Positions 1 to 14,200 of a stretch of 64,000 nt of DNA are shown piece by piece; positions within the stretch are counted from its first letter, which is position 1, and each line of letters opens with the position of its first letter. The stretch is from Bugula neritina (lineage: Eukaryota; Bryozoa; Gymnolaemata; Cheilostomatida; Bugulidae), in assembly GCA_964035545.1 (NCBI GenBank), contig OZ037767.1, forward strand, positions 7,988,207-8,052,206. The letters are read 5' to 3'. The notes under the pieces are model-generated. The model searched no databases. It saw only the letters and a list, made by a program, of their open reading frames with translations, and was not told the origin of the DNA. The position numbers were made by a program, and so were the translations under genes.

Positions 1-341
1 AATAGATGGACTTATATTGAGTTTTTCAGCACAGGTTTGCCAAACACCTACTTTTACTTTTTTCAACTTTTTAGTGTGTGTGCATGCAAACGTGCATGTT
101 TGTATGTGTAGGTATTATATGCTCAATTAAAGACAGTATAAAATAATTAGAAAGCTGATTTGCTGCAGTAAAATTATATGCTCACAAAACAATAATATAT
201 ATTAAGTTCTACATACTCATCACCTTTGACCATTTAATTTCTTCAAATAGAAAAGTATCATTGCGCTACCTCTTACAACAGTTTACTATAACAGTAAAAG
301 TATTTTGATAAATAATACATAATTACATTTTATAAATTTAC

Positions 342-417
342 CTTGACACTTAATAAGGTAAAGATAACTGATCCATGAGAAAATGATGAAGAATCTGAGT
401 ACTAGACTTTTCTTCAT
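342..417 (-). CDS. First (signal-peptide) exon of a divergent FTP/RPTP-type paralogue, partial gene
   Basis: Read on the minus strand, an ATG at 417 opens 25 codons plus one base, ending in CAAG and then a GTAAAT donor at 341. The peptide is a signal sequence ([20 protein letters not shown], then LIKCQ). It is nearly identical to the first exon of the large phosphatase gene at 5151-5226, with the same length (76 nt) and the same phase 1. The rest of the gene lies beyond the left edge. Product inferred from the paralogue only. Confidence 0.8.
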
Positions 418-560
418 GTTGAGGTGTAGCTGCTGTATCTCTGTTAGCTGCTGATTCACATCTGATATTAGTTTTTATGTGTTACTCTGTAAGCTACATA
501 GTTATATCTCTGTACAATGTAAATACTACTTCCTCCTAGCTAACTTGCTGTTAATTGAAT
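418..560 (-). promoter_or_regulatory. 5' flank/UTR of the left paralogue, inverted copy of 5000-5150
   Basis: The minus strand upstream of the ATG at 417 aligns with the plus strand upstream of 5151. One perfectly shared block is tatgtagcttacagagtaac, whose reverse complement is at 481-500 and which reads directly at 5069-5088. Similarity continues through the ATG and the exon. Conservation outside coding sequence suggests a shared 5'UTR or core promoter, or simply a recent duplication. I see no clear TATA box. Confidence 0.6.
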
Positions 561-893
561 AAGCATTTGGCATTAACCAAATCTCAACACTCTGACACTC
601 ATAGATAAACTATGTACACTTTTTGTGATCACAAAAGATGATAACTGTGGTAGCAAACTGTTTTGTAAATCATATGCAGCTGCTTAAATATTGATAAAAA
701 ATAGACACAAACTAATAAAAATCATATAATTATGTGATTATATGTATGTTCTGAAAGTCAGAAACTGTTTTGTCTGTCTGTTTGCGCGTTGAGTTTTTGA
801 TAGAGAAGATGCTAATTCGCAGACTCTTAAGTAAATGTTGAATAATTATTTTTAACTACTTTTTAAAGTTAACTATTTGTAAATTTTGCTTAG

Positions 894-1010
894 TTAGGGG
901 TTAGAGCGTTTGCCTAGTAAACACAATGTCATGATTTCAGACCCGACAAAAGCCATTTGTGATGTTTAAAAGAGCATCTATTCATAATTGCTCCTGTGCC
1001 TCATATGAAT
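894..1010 (+). repeat. tRNA-derived SINE, copy A
   Basis: A tRNA-like head (gttagagcgtttgcctag, then a degenerate B box atttcagacccg) is followed by a body containing gagcatc and ttcataattgctcctgtgcc. The same head and body recur at 41015-41130 (plus) and 21438-21570 (minus), so this is a dispersed family rather than a tRNA gene. Confidence 0.6.
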
Positions 1011-2429
1011 ATTTCAAGTCTTTAGCCCGATTTAACACAAACCCTTCTATCAGGGGTTTTCTGACAGAGATGATGACTATATAAACTTTGGCAAGTTTTT
1101 AGTTATCATTACCACGCTATTGAAAAAAATTCTTATAGCCAAGTATCTGCCAACATTGTCAGAGGGCTCAAAATTTCATGTTACCATAACTATAATATTT
1201 TACAACCTTTTATGAATAATGCATAAATTTCAAGCAACATTATAGTATTATTTATATACAAGTTGGTTCACAAAATATTATAAATTGCTCTTTGCATTGG
1301 CAACGCTTTGCAAAATTTTGTCAGAAATTGTCTATGCTCTGCAAGTTTACCATCACTGTCAAACATCTATGCAACACTACATAAATATGGTCATATTACT
1401 TCTTCATGTTGGTGAAACACTTTATAAAGCACTATTCATAAGCTATGAGCAACAAAAAGTTATCTATGTTTAATCAATTCATTTAATGCTGGTCACAAGA
1501 TTCAATTCACACTCCATTGTCAATACATTATGATCATTGAATTGTGTTATATAGGCCCTATGTTTTTAGCATTGTAAACAATTCTTGTATGGTGGGATAG
1601 ATAATCAGCAAAAATATATATATAGGGCTTGCTGCCAGATGAATCAAGTTATGTTGGTCGGTTAATAGGAGAAATTTCAATATGATATACATTCGTTAAC
1701 CTGTATTCAGAGACAATGTTTGTATAACATAGCTTCGCATAATTGGTTTTTTTCTGAAAGATTATATTAAATATGCCTTAGAAGGTCAAGTTTTTTCAAC
1801 TGCTTTTCAGCAAGGTTTTAGCCAATTATTGGTTACCTTTGAAAAGAAGTTTTCCGACTACATTTTAAAAAAATAGGGCATCCAACAACTCGCCAGTATA
1901 TACTATTCAAGTAAGCTCTCAAAGTCTAGCATTACTCAAGTGAAGAAAGCTATTCATTCAAGAGAGCCAAATACATGCATTATGAGGTCCTCATTAATTT
2001 AGTAATAAATCTACAGTTTACAATAATTTAGTTTGATTATCTCAGAGCAGCTGCTGTTTGCAAGTGATTTATTCTTGATAACTAGTCTTTGCTGTACTTC
2101 TTTGTATATATAAATTTGCCTAAATAACAATTTTATCGCACTCTGTATAAACTCAGCAACAATGAAATGCAGGTAGTTGGTAAAGGCTGTGATAACGAAA
2201 AAATATTTTTTATAAATCTGACATTTGCTGTGTTTTACAAGTCATCCCTGCATTTATTGTGATTACACTCACAATGGTTATGTAAAGGCAATTCTAACTC
2301 TTTTGATACAGCATTATATAAGTGACGTATTTGTATTAAGTTGTTTATTTTTTCAATTAGTACATGTTGTTAGAATGGAAGTTTGATGACTTCACATAAT
2401 AGCTGTCCTAGTATAACATTTTCATTTAG

Positions 2430-2585
2430 GTGCAGTAGTGGAGAATTTGAGATAACCTAATTTCTTTAAACTTTTTTTGCAGATTTTGGTTTTGGCCCGG
2501 GTTGAAATTTTTGTGAGAACATAATTTCTTTTGCTACATTTCTAATTTCTAACACAGGATGTTCTCAATTTCTCCATTACTGCGC
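2430..2585. mobile_element. Small inverted-repeat element (MITE-like)
   Basis: The ends are inverted copies: gtgcagtagtggaga at 2430-2444 and, in reverse complement, gcgcagtaatggaga at 2585-2571 (13 of 15 match). The element is about 156 bp and has no coding capacity. A related end (gtacagtagtggaga in reverse complement) occurs at 19898-19912. I cannot define the target-site duplication. Confidence 0.5.
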
Positions 2586-4402
2586 TTAATTCAATATTTT
2601 ATCATATTAGAAATGATAGCTAAACTAAAGAGCAAGTCACAAGCAACATAGACCAGTCAAACCATGGGTTAAGGTCTTCTTCTGCATAAAATTATAACCA
2701 TCAACTTACTTGCCATAAAAGTAAACTGTCTTAAATTTATATGGTTGCATCATCATTGCTTTTCACTGTTTCAAATTAAGCAACTGGGTTGTTTGAGAAG
2801 GGCATTCTCAAAAATCCAGTTGCATCGGAAAAAACTATAACCAGAGCTTAACGCAAGCTGCAACCACAAATTCATTCGAAAAGATCCATTTGTAGAAATG
2901 TAAAACATATTTGTACGGTCCTTTACTTTGTGTTCTCAACATCTTTTGGTATGTGTTCTCTTTTGTTTAGTAGACTGTCTCATGCATAAGTTCTGTATTA
3001 TTATACAACTGCAACTACAGCTATGGCCACTGCTGGTGTCAAATTGGGCAGTATAATAAAGAGATAGTTTCACTGCTATATTATTTAACATATTGCTTGG
3101 CTTTTAACATTCGACTTATACAATAGCTGTTGCAATCTTGTAAAGTAATTATTGAGCAAAGCATGGGAATTTTGCTTCTAACATTTACAATATCATTTTG
3201 GTTCCTCCTCTATAATCATCTCTTGAGAGTCAACCACTCTAAACATTCTCTCTATGAAGGAGTTGAAACTGTTGATTTTGTCACATGTTGATGCTCATAG
3301 TAGCTGCTGTTGTAGTTATTGCTGCTCATGATAGAAATTGAAGGTGTCCCATTAAAGACCATGCAGTCCAATAGCAATCAAAAACATTGCTGAGACTACT
3401 TTTCAATAAATTATAGTTGGTATTAGAATAAGAAGCAACAAATGCCTATGATGATGAGTATCGGAAAAGTTTATAGCATGGTTTACAGCAAGGAAGAAAC
3501 ATGTTTTTTCAACTATGCTATGTAGGTATATAATAAGTGCTATAATGTATTTAAAAACACTGTTACATAAGCGTTTTGAAAGACAGTTTATATAGTGAAT
3601 AAATTATCTGACTAGTCAGCACAGATTTGGTATTGTAGCAGCAAAAAATACATTCTATTCTCTTTAGCATTAGATTGAATATGCAAACATGAGAATATAA
3701 CTAGTGTCACTATGTCAATTAAATTACAGGAACAACAATAATTGTGATCTCATGTATCAGCATTTCAACTTTGAACTTCCTCTTTACTAGACTGATTAGT
3801 AGTTCTATATAGCAAGCAGTACAGACAAATAATGCATCTATTAATGCCACAGTGTCTATATATCAAAATTCAACACAGCCTTTTCTCTAGGATTAAATTT
3901 CTTCATATCTTTATCAAACAATAGGTGTAATTATCTATTTCACATCTCAAACATAGCAGTTCAATAATCCATTATTTTGTGGCCTTTTCTTTAATCATAG
4001 TGTACTTGTATATGCTTGCAAACATATTATGTCCCAGTGTGAATTTTTCAATTGCAATCATTAGATTCTGCTCCATTTTGTTCAATGACCAAAAAACTAG
4101 GCAAACTATATCAAAACATCATAACAAGCCTAAAAATGTGATGATAATTGATTATAATACAAGGTAACCTTTAAACAGCAATTTTGTAATTCTATAAAAA
4201 AATGTTTTATGTACAGTAAAATAATTGCAAATATTTGACTGTTTTGGCATATTTACACCTTAAATTAATATACTATTATTTTATAAAATTATCTAAATTT
4301 CTAATTTCAAATTATACACTAATTATAGTCGTATTATATAGTTATGCTAGTTATAGCTGCATCTGTTATCCTTATTATATGATGTTATATAAACTCACAA
4401 CC

Positions 4403-4556
<154 letters not shown>

Positions 4557-4999
4557 GCTGTAAGAATAACACAAGCCATGCAGAGTAACTTTTAACCCAA
4601 GTAGTATAAACATAGTTGATTCCAAAAGAAACAGCCTGCAATGGCAAATAATATTAATGCATTGGCTATATTGAACCAGTTTACAGTGGCAAATATATAG
4701 TTGCATGAGATGTCTATTAAAAATGTCATGGGGCTTTTTATGACAAGCTTTGTATTAGAGAAACTGTGTGAACTAAGTTCTAATTAGTAGCAGGCTAGTT
4801 ATTGGCTAGTAACCAGTCTAACTATTTTGGACTGCTTGATTGTAACCACATCAACATAGTTTTATCTGGGCGTAGCTTTTATACTTGAGTGGCTAGGAGG
4901 TAATAAGTTTTACAACCACAGCTATGACCTTTGTGTGATAATGCAAGTGTATGAATAGATAAGGTTATCTACCAGTGACAGGCTGTTGAAATTTGCTTA

Positions 5000-5150
5000 C
5001 TGTCAAGAGGCTATTTATTTAACAGCAAGCTACAAGGAAGTATGCTTTCATAGTGTAGAGATACAGCTATGTAGCTTACAGAGTAACACAAATAAATTAT
5101 CATTAGATGTGAACCAGCAGCTAACAGAGATACAGTAACTACTCATCAAC
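5000..5150 (+). promoter_or_regulatory. 5' flank/UTR of the large phosphatase gene, paralogous to 418-560
   Basis: This stretch matches the reverse complement of 418-560, including ttaacagcaagc(t/tag) and cagcagctaacagagatacag-like blocks close to the ATG. It probably holds the transcription start and 5'UTR, as the similarity runs unbroken into the coding exon. No further element is identified. Confidence 0.5.
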
Positions 5151-5226
5151 ATGAAGAAAAGTCTAGTACTGAGATTCTCTATCATTCTTTCATGGATTAG
5201 TTATCTTCACTTTGTAGAGTGTCAAG
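5151..5226 (+). CDS. RPTP exon 1: signal peptide
   Basis: Residues 1-25 begin [20 protein letters not shown] and end in VECQ: positive N-terminus, hydrophobic core, small or polar residues near the likely cleavage site. The exon ends in phase 1 at CAAG|GTAAGG. The ATG is chosen because the matching ATG is conserved in the inverted paralogue at 417. Confidence 0.9.
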
Positions 5227-8200
5227 GTAAGGATTATGACAGGAAATTTCATATTATTTGTGAAGACTATTATACTGTTCCATAGCATTTATTATTGAAT
5301 AATGCAGTAGTGGATTTAATAACGCACAGTTCAACGTAAACTACAACGATCTGGATTTAGGCCCCTATCTCAATTCTAAATAATAGGTACGGTAGGTATC
5401 AAAGACAGGTGGTGAGAGTGAAAATATATTGTAATTGTATGATAATATGTGCTTATATAAGTTATAGCTCTGCAGTGAGCATAGTTTTAGTAAAGCGTAC
5501 ATCACAGTAGCATGATACCTGTATCAGATTCTGAAATATTCTACACTGCTGCAAAACCTAGTCTGTCTATTATTGAGCAGGTCAAACATTTGTATCTCGA
5601 AATTGACAAAACTCTGCACAAAGTCAAATGTATTTGACAAAATATTTTGATTATTTTTTAGCTCATGCAATAAAATATAGTTTTGTAACACACAGAAAAT
5701 CACACGCAGCTACATTATATTTTTATGCATTTAAATGCTGGTCTCCATTTGTAAGTGACTTTTACTGTTTAAGTATTTAATCAGCTCCACCTGAGTATGT
5801 GCATATATTATATAGGTATCATAATTCATTGGCCATATACTGTATAATATGCTGTCAGAGTTACCCATCTAGACTGTATTAATGTGCAGCGTCACAGCTC
5901 ACAACTATAATAGTTAGTTTGAAACGCTCCATAATGGTTGTTTTGTGAAATAAATTGTGACCTATAGCCACTTAATATATGAAACTTAGAAATTATTAGC
6001 TAACGATTCTTGCACTAATCATACAAACAAAAACAGTATAGGATATAATCCAAAAACGAAAATACAAAACTTAATTAATACTGGTGCAGCTGATAGCCGC
6101 TAATGTAACCAATGTTATTTAGTAATTATTTCAACTAGATAATTATTATTATATGTTATTTTAGCTAAATCGTTTTGAATTTGGAAACAATTTTGGATGA
6201 ACTATAAGTTATCAGGATGAAAATTTTGTTATTACAGCAACCTTATATCACTGCTCTAAGCTTCATCCTTGTTCTACAAATATATATATATATAGAAATA
6301 ATAAAATTATGATCACAAGAAATGATGCAAGGCTGGGTATGTATGATTAGCACTCAATGTAATCTCAGTTTTATTATTAAATAGTTATCGGACTAAAAAC
6401 CTATAGTGTGATCACAACCCTTAGCCATCATATATTGATATGCAGTAGTCTGCATGTATGCTCTGTAACTTTTTTTGCATTATGCATTACACACCTACCT
6501 GCTAAGAAGACTGCACTAAATTGCATTAATTTGCTTTAGCATATTTCTATGTACTCTTCAAAGCCTAAAATTTCCTTAGAAATAAAAAGAAATAAAATTC
6601 AATTTTATATTGCCTAATGTTGTCAAGTTTCTTGAAAGTCTTGTTTTATTCACAGCATTGTAACTGTAACTTTTTGAGTGAAACTGAGTCAAGTTAAGTT
6701 GTAAAACCAATACTGATATTTTACTTCGAAGATGAGCTATGAGGTTGCCATTCAACAATATTTCTATCTAATTACTGTTAACCACAAATTATTTCAGTCT
6801 TACATTTGATTTAGTAGTATTTAAACTTCTGTCTATAGTTAAAAATACCTCCCAGTGGCTGCGGGCAATGTGATTGGTGGTGTTTGTAGCTATAGCATAT
6901 ATTATATAAACAACTTGGAACAAATTGAATTCTGAGCAGCTAGTCATTAGAATAACAATCTTTTTACAAAATCATAATTTTCAACCCCAAATGAATGCAT
7001 TATACTACTTTTACAAGCCTTTAATTATTCCTAATCGCATTTTGAGAGCTAAATTATTTTGGGAATTTTTAAGTTTCTAATTTTTATGAAAAATATACCT
7101 CAAGCTTGAAGCCATATACAGCTTACAAGTGCTAATTGAGATATAGGTACAGCAATTAATAAGTTTAGGCTAGCCTATATACGTCATGAATAGGATATAT
7201 ATAGCAAATGGAATTTTAAACCTTTTTTAACCAAAAATGTATTGCTAGAATCAAAGAACTCAGGCTATAATCTTTCACCATCACTGCACCTGTATGTAAT
7301 TATGTAATTGCAACACAACACCAATCTAATTGTCATTATTCACTTTATGACAAATTCAGTTAGGAAATATTTTTTCAGTCCACTTGTCATACAGTATATG
7401 GCAGTATTATAAAGTTACAGCATTATATAGGGTTGAATGTCAACTAGTTAATTAATTAGTTATTTATCTGATATTAAATTCGTATTCAATATGTATAATT
7501 ACCTGCACCATCTCATACTGTCCTCAACTCTTCTTACAATAACAAAATAGAAAAACATCAAAAATTTTCAAAAGGAGGGGAAGCAATTGTTTATTATCTT
7601 TATGTATATTATTATGTATAATTATTATGTATTATATAATACTATGTACATTATATTATGCACATTACATTCTTATACATTATTTAATTACATTTTATCT
7701 CAAATGCATACATGTATGTTTTTCTTAAGGTTTTAATATTTTGACAAGAACTAAACTGCTATTTTTTAGAGGCTTCTGGTTGATGATAACCATTGCCTCT
7801 CCTCCACTGTAGACTGCATGTATGTTAGTTATCTCCTCCTTTAGAGCTACTTAATCATACGTATAGTTTTAGATAGGCTGTAGCATGCTAGTCTATATTG
7901 AAATGCAGACTTTGCAAGCTGCTATACCCTCTAGGCACACTTTGACTTAGGTTGTGATAGCTGCCATCCATTTTTAAAAATGTACAACGTTACAGTACAT
8001 CAGCATCTAGCACTGCTTGATTAAAACAAGTTGGATAGGGCTCCTATTGGACAGGGAGACGTCATTAAATATAAATGCCCAATGAGGTGTCATAAATCGG
8101 ACCCAATAACAAACTTTGAGTTTAGAGTTTAGGAGTTCAATGTATCTGCTGCACAATTGAACTCTTGGCCCTTTCACACCCTGACCACCATCTTTGCACT

Positions 8201-11200
8201 AAAAATAAAAGTTCTATAATAATCACCGATGGTAGGAATTACACTTATATCGATAACCTTTGACTATGACCAATGGTGCACCAGCGATTTTAGCTTTGAG
8301 ACCAAAGTTAATCAGTAATCAAATGTTTTTGTAGATTGATTTTTTGCGTGTTTAAATACACATGTCATTATACTACTATTACATACTAATTTTTGAAAAG
8401 AAAAAATCCTCAACTATAAGTGACATAATGATCAGTGATTTAATTATATCTGCCTCTCATATATTTTTGATATACATTTAGTTGCTTTTTGTGGTAATTA
8501 TATAACAGTATTTGACTATACTAGTAAATGTTTTTAACTTCTAGCTTATATTTTGCATTCTTAATTTTAAATAAATTGGCAATAGCTACGATGACATTCA
8601 ACATAACACAGCCAGGTTTTATTTAGCTATGTAGCTTGATATACATAATTGGTTATTTTTGTCTCTTACTAAGTTCTTGGTTTTAAGTTTGATAATGTTA
8701 AGTGCAGTGCTTGTGTCAATTGGTGCTGCTTTGTTAAAATCTAAACTTTGCTTAAATATGTGCCGATAATGCTTTATTTAGAAGTTTCTCATACTATAAA
8801 CATCTCAGCCCCTCCTGCATTCACTCAGGTTAAGTGCTTATAGCAGCCTAACTGCTATAATATATATTTTTCTCTTTCCTCTGATCACCTGATTTTCAAT
8901 TATGTGCATATATTAGTATCAAACTCATTATGTGCATTTAATTCTAAATAATAATATCAAAACTTCCTTTATGTAGTTACCAATTAGTTCAAGTTTGTAA
9001 TTGTAGTTACAATATGCATGGAACTTTTGGCGTGTAATAAATTTGACTATGGAACTATATATTTTCAAAACAATGTTATACTCAGTTGAGTACAAAATCA
9101 TGCATATTGTACAAAGCAATTTCGGTTTTTAGTATGAATGGTGCCATTGTAAAAATAATTTTAATAAATTCAGAATAATATTATTTTGCTTCTGTTGATT
9201 TTAGGTTCCAGACTGCAGGGAGCTGCTGATCAGATCAACTCAAATGATGATCAACACTGGGCTATCAAAGCAAACAATGATGACTACAGCAGCTTCTCTT
9301 GGACTAGTTCAAATAGTAATGCTTGGTGGAGAATACAACTTAATGGAGGACCAAAGTTAGTCAGTAAAATAGAAATACACAACAGACCTAGAAATGCTGG
9401 AACCCACCAGTGTGAGTTTATGATATTATAGTCATGATTATATTACAAAGCAGGATAGTATAAAACCATACAATGAAAGTGCTATATATTCAATTTATGT
9501 TTAATGACTATGATGGACTGTGTAACTTGCGACTTTGTATTTCATATTGTAGAACTAATATTCATACAAAAATAACAGAATAGTTAGATAATATATTATT
9601 AATAAGGGATAAAACAAAGATGCTATATGACTGTTACAATAAATCACTCCACTCACCTGATTGCAGATAATGATTTGGCAAAGATATACATTCTTACTTC
9701 AAATGCTACGCTAGAGAAAAGTAACCTAGCTCATAGACCTTCACCAACATCTCAGTATTGGACTACTCAAAGTTACCAGGAAGAACCTTATGGACCTGTT
9801 GGCATCATACAGCTCAACCCTCCTGTGTCAGCTACATGGGTGGCTGTGTTTAGTGAGAATAATGCTCAGCTGGCCTTAGCACAAGTGGAAGTATATAACT
9901 CACGTGAGTTTTTTTTAAACTGAACAGATGAAACAAGCATAGGATATTATTACATGCTTGTAGAATGCAAACAAAATGAGCTGATTTCAATAAATAACTT
10001 CAATGTACTCGAGTTTAGAGTCTAGACTCTAGACTGTCCTATAGTTGCCTCATATAATTTTGCATGCCTGACAAACTAGAGTAATTTGGGTTATACATAT
10101 TTTTTTAATGATCCACCGACATTCAATTGAAGGAGAAAAATTTAATTGCACTTTGATTTAATATTTTGCTGGAATCTAAACAACTAATTGAAAAATTTCT
10201 AGGCTAACTCATTGAATTGAAAAGTAATTTCTATCAAAAGCTCAAATTTTTTTACAAATACATCTAAAGTGAACTTAGAATAGTTTTCAGCATCTTGATA
10301 GGTTGTCAAAGTATAACATATACCTTTTAATGAATATTGAAGATGCCAAAATGATATTTTTCAGCTGATAGCTTTATAAAATGTATTTATAAGACTTAGT
10401 ATGATAAAGGTTTCGGTTTTTGGCTTCATTTTGTATATATACTTGCTTGATAGTATACAATAGGTGTTGAAAATAACTTATGAATTTGAAAAAAATAGGT
10501 TTTGTGCAGACGTTTGAATATTTCTCACATAGAGTGATGTGCAGAATAAAAAAACCCATCATTATTACTTGCAGCTTTTCAACCCCCATCTTTAAATCTT
10601 ACACTTGCTAGTACTGATGTAGACAGTGTGACACTCACCTGGACACCCGTTACAGCTCAAAATTTTGCACGTTATGAGGTAAGCATTAAAAGCTATTTAT
10701 CTAAGAAGCAAAATAAATTCTGTCAGTATTTGTTAGATGAGTTGTCTTCTTTTAAGTTATTTAGGAATTTTGTGTGTAAAATGATGAAAAGTTATAGCAG
10801 TTTGTTTTCAAAATCTTTTTAAGAAAGTCACATGAAAAAATTGTGAAAATCTTACTTTTTTAGCAGAATGAAGCAAAAACACTTTCTTGATATTCAAAAT
10901 TAAAAGCTTCACTTATGCTTTTACTGGAAACAAACTGTCAACTAAGATTATGATTAAGCGAGAGAGAGTTCATGTTCACAGTATACTGGTCAGTGGAAGG
11001 GAAAAGCACTATAATTTTAGTGCTGCTATTGCTTCTCCTGATAACACAGAACACATTTAAACGTCTATCATTTTGATATTGCCAAAAGTCAGGGTTGAAT
11101 TTTTAGTATTCAAATTTTATAGTAGCATTTTAATTGTTCACCAAAAATACCATCACTATAACTAAAAATGGGTGCTGAGTATATGGTATGGTATATATGT

Positions 11201-14200
11201 GTTATAAGTATCTTAACTCTTTGCTCTAATAAACTTGTAGTACAAATGTACTAATAAAGACTGGATAGTTCACAATGGTAATGGAGTGCTGCCAGTAACT
11301 GTAAGTGGATATGGAAGAGAGACTGATGTTGTGTGTACAGTCATTGCTGTGGTAAACTCTGGTGAAAGTCAGCAAAGTAGTGCAGCCATTACTACTGGCA
11401 GTGCAAGTGAGTTGATAATTGTTTCCTCTATTCACCTGTTAAACTGTCATGGAAGCAAAGGATCTCTTCCTTGATCTGTGAGAGTTTACATAGATTCACT
11501 TATCCAATGGTTTCAATTGGGCTCCAGGTTCTAATTATTTCAAAGCAGCTTATAATATGTTTATCAAACTATATATATATATTTTGTATAGTGTATTTAT
11601 TCAATAAATACTAAGAGAGCAATAATTCAGCTAGAATCTAAAAGTAAAACTATAGTAAACTTGTTGGTCCAATTCTCTGCTGGTTCAAGTGTGATGGAAT
11701 GAGTTTCAGTTTTTCAAAAAATTACAAAAGCTCTATAAGCTGTGAATAACCAAAATTAGAGTATAGTTTTACATTTGAAATCTAATCAAAAATATTTTTT
11801 TATTTTGCTATGAAATTAAGTTAGCTGAACCCTTCCTTAGTGGCATGTAAATTCAATTAGTTCAACACTTATAGGTTTAAAAGACATTTTTTTAAAAATG
11901 GGATGTACATGTATACTTTGTATGATAAACCGTTTATATTATTACTTAAACTCTGTTTTAGGATCTGTTAACATTGCAAGGCAAGGGAAAGCTAATCAAA
12001 TTAACTCTCTAGATAACAATGAAGCATATTATGCTGCAAGCGGAAATAATGGAAACTATATTGATTTCTCACACACAGACTCAAATGATGGTTCCTGGTG
12101 GAGAGTGGATCTACACAGTAAATTCTTTATTGGGAGAATAGAGTTGTTTAACAGACAAGGAAGGGATTCTAATGGTCCTTACTGTTAGTATAATCTTAAG
12201 TTAAATGACTCTTGGTCTACATTTTGAAAAGCATATTTGTAGTACTTATTCTAACCCCTGGCACATTTTTCTGGGTTGAACGCATTGTATTGATTAAAAC
12301 TCTCAGTGCAAATATTGATCAATTTATACACATTTTATTTGTATTTCACTCAAATTTAATTGTTTTGACAATATAATTGTGATCAACTATGTAGGTGGAG
12401 CATAGCATATTATTATGACAATCTTTTTACCACAATTTTTTGCCATGATTTTCAATATAAATTTCATTTAATAAAAGTTGATTTACTTGCTACCACTCAG
12501 TCAGCTGCTTTTTTAAATATAATTGAATTATTTGCCACCTGTCTTTAACTTACTATATCATTTACTGTTCATGTTGTTTTATTCAGATGACAGACTAGAT
12601 AACATATCTATTCTGACATCAACAACAAACTCAGTTCCACCATGTCGCAACTGTTTGCAATGGACAGAGCAGAGCTATCAAGTCGAACCTTATGGTCCAG
12701 TTGGTATCATACAGTTCAACCCACAGATATATGCCAGATATGTAGCTGTATACAGGTCTACACCTAACAGTGCTTTAGCTTTAACTGAAGTAGAAATTTA
12801 TGTGTCAGGTAAAAAAATCAATTGTATTAAATCCGGTTCCTTTCATTCGTCATTTATATGTCTTGTAAATAATTTTAGTAACAATGGATTACTAGTAAAA
12901 CAGATTTATCAAGGTTTCTGTTGTATACAAACTCTGTCTGTTAAAGAATGCAAACTTTATTTTACTGGAAACTTTATTATGGCTAGTTGTGCAATGAGTC
13001 AAAAAAAGACTTTTAACTGAAAAATAGTCATTATCATTTCAACAGCGTATCTCAGTTTATAAAATGATTTTAATTTAATGAAATTATAATATAATGAACA
13101 ATAAATGTCTTGCATATGATGTAACACTAGCAGTCTAAAACACTGTCACCAGTGTACAGATTATAAGACTGCTATTTTCACTTGTGTAATTTTGCTTCAT
13201 GCACTATTAATAATTGGTTTTAATTTTCATGTATATAGTCACATGATGACATTGATAGGGTTTTAATTGACAGTTTTAATTGGCAAATTGTTAACAAATA
13301 TAAATAATTTAATTGAAAAATGCACTGCAACATAAGTTATTATGTTTTTTCATGACTCAACTATGTTGAGTGCCATGATAGAAATTTCTAACTGAATATA
13401 AATATAGTTTGATTATTGTAACAGAATGTTTATTTATATAATCTTATATTTGGCAGTATCAGTTGATGGAATGATAACACTGACTCTTTCACCATGTGGC
13501 AGCACTTGCATTAATTTGGAATGGACAGCATTACAAGGAAGTAATGGAAACCTCTTAAGATATGAGGTAATTGCTGTTGGTTATATATGTGATATAGGAG
13601 CTATACCATTAGGAACTATGTTTAAGGTTATAAGATTTAAGCTTGTCAAAAATATGGTTTTGCTAGTTAAATGGTACATAATTATGCATGCTGCAAAATA
13701 TTATTAAACAAATTTCACTGAACTGCAAATTTTGTATGTGTTTTTAAATTACAAATAATTTGGTACTTAAGATGAACTCAGCTGCAAAAAAATCAGTGTT
13801 ACATGCCTATAGAGTTCATTTATGTGTGTGCGAGTGTGAGTGTTATATTATATGTGAATAGTGCTGTTGATAAGTGCTACTTTCATACTGTAAGTGTAAC
13901 AAAAAAGTATCTTGATTGAACCAGGCTCTAGCATTCTGACAAGGTATACCTGTTCAAGTTTCCTGATCACAGTCATCTCCAAATCTTAATAATAGAAAAG
14001 TTACAAAACATACAAACATCATTACACACTTTTCATTCACAACTTATAATTTCTACTATAAGTGTAATCAGTATTGTTAGAATAGCCGAATGTTAGTGTA
14101 TTAGAGTGATTCTTCCATAGTGTATAAGTTTGTTAGAAAAGTTTTTGAATAAATGTAAAACTCAGCCTATAGTGTAGCTTAGCTAAACTAAAAAAATGTA

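Noticed and set aside
61-120. GT-rich stretch near the left edge
   Set aside because: Too short and irregular to call a microsatellite or regulatory element.
8040-8275. Possible SINE or short element (gtcagggtgtgaaag, ttcaatgtat)
   Set aside because: Weak B-box resemblance only, and no second copy noticed in the window.
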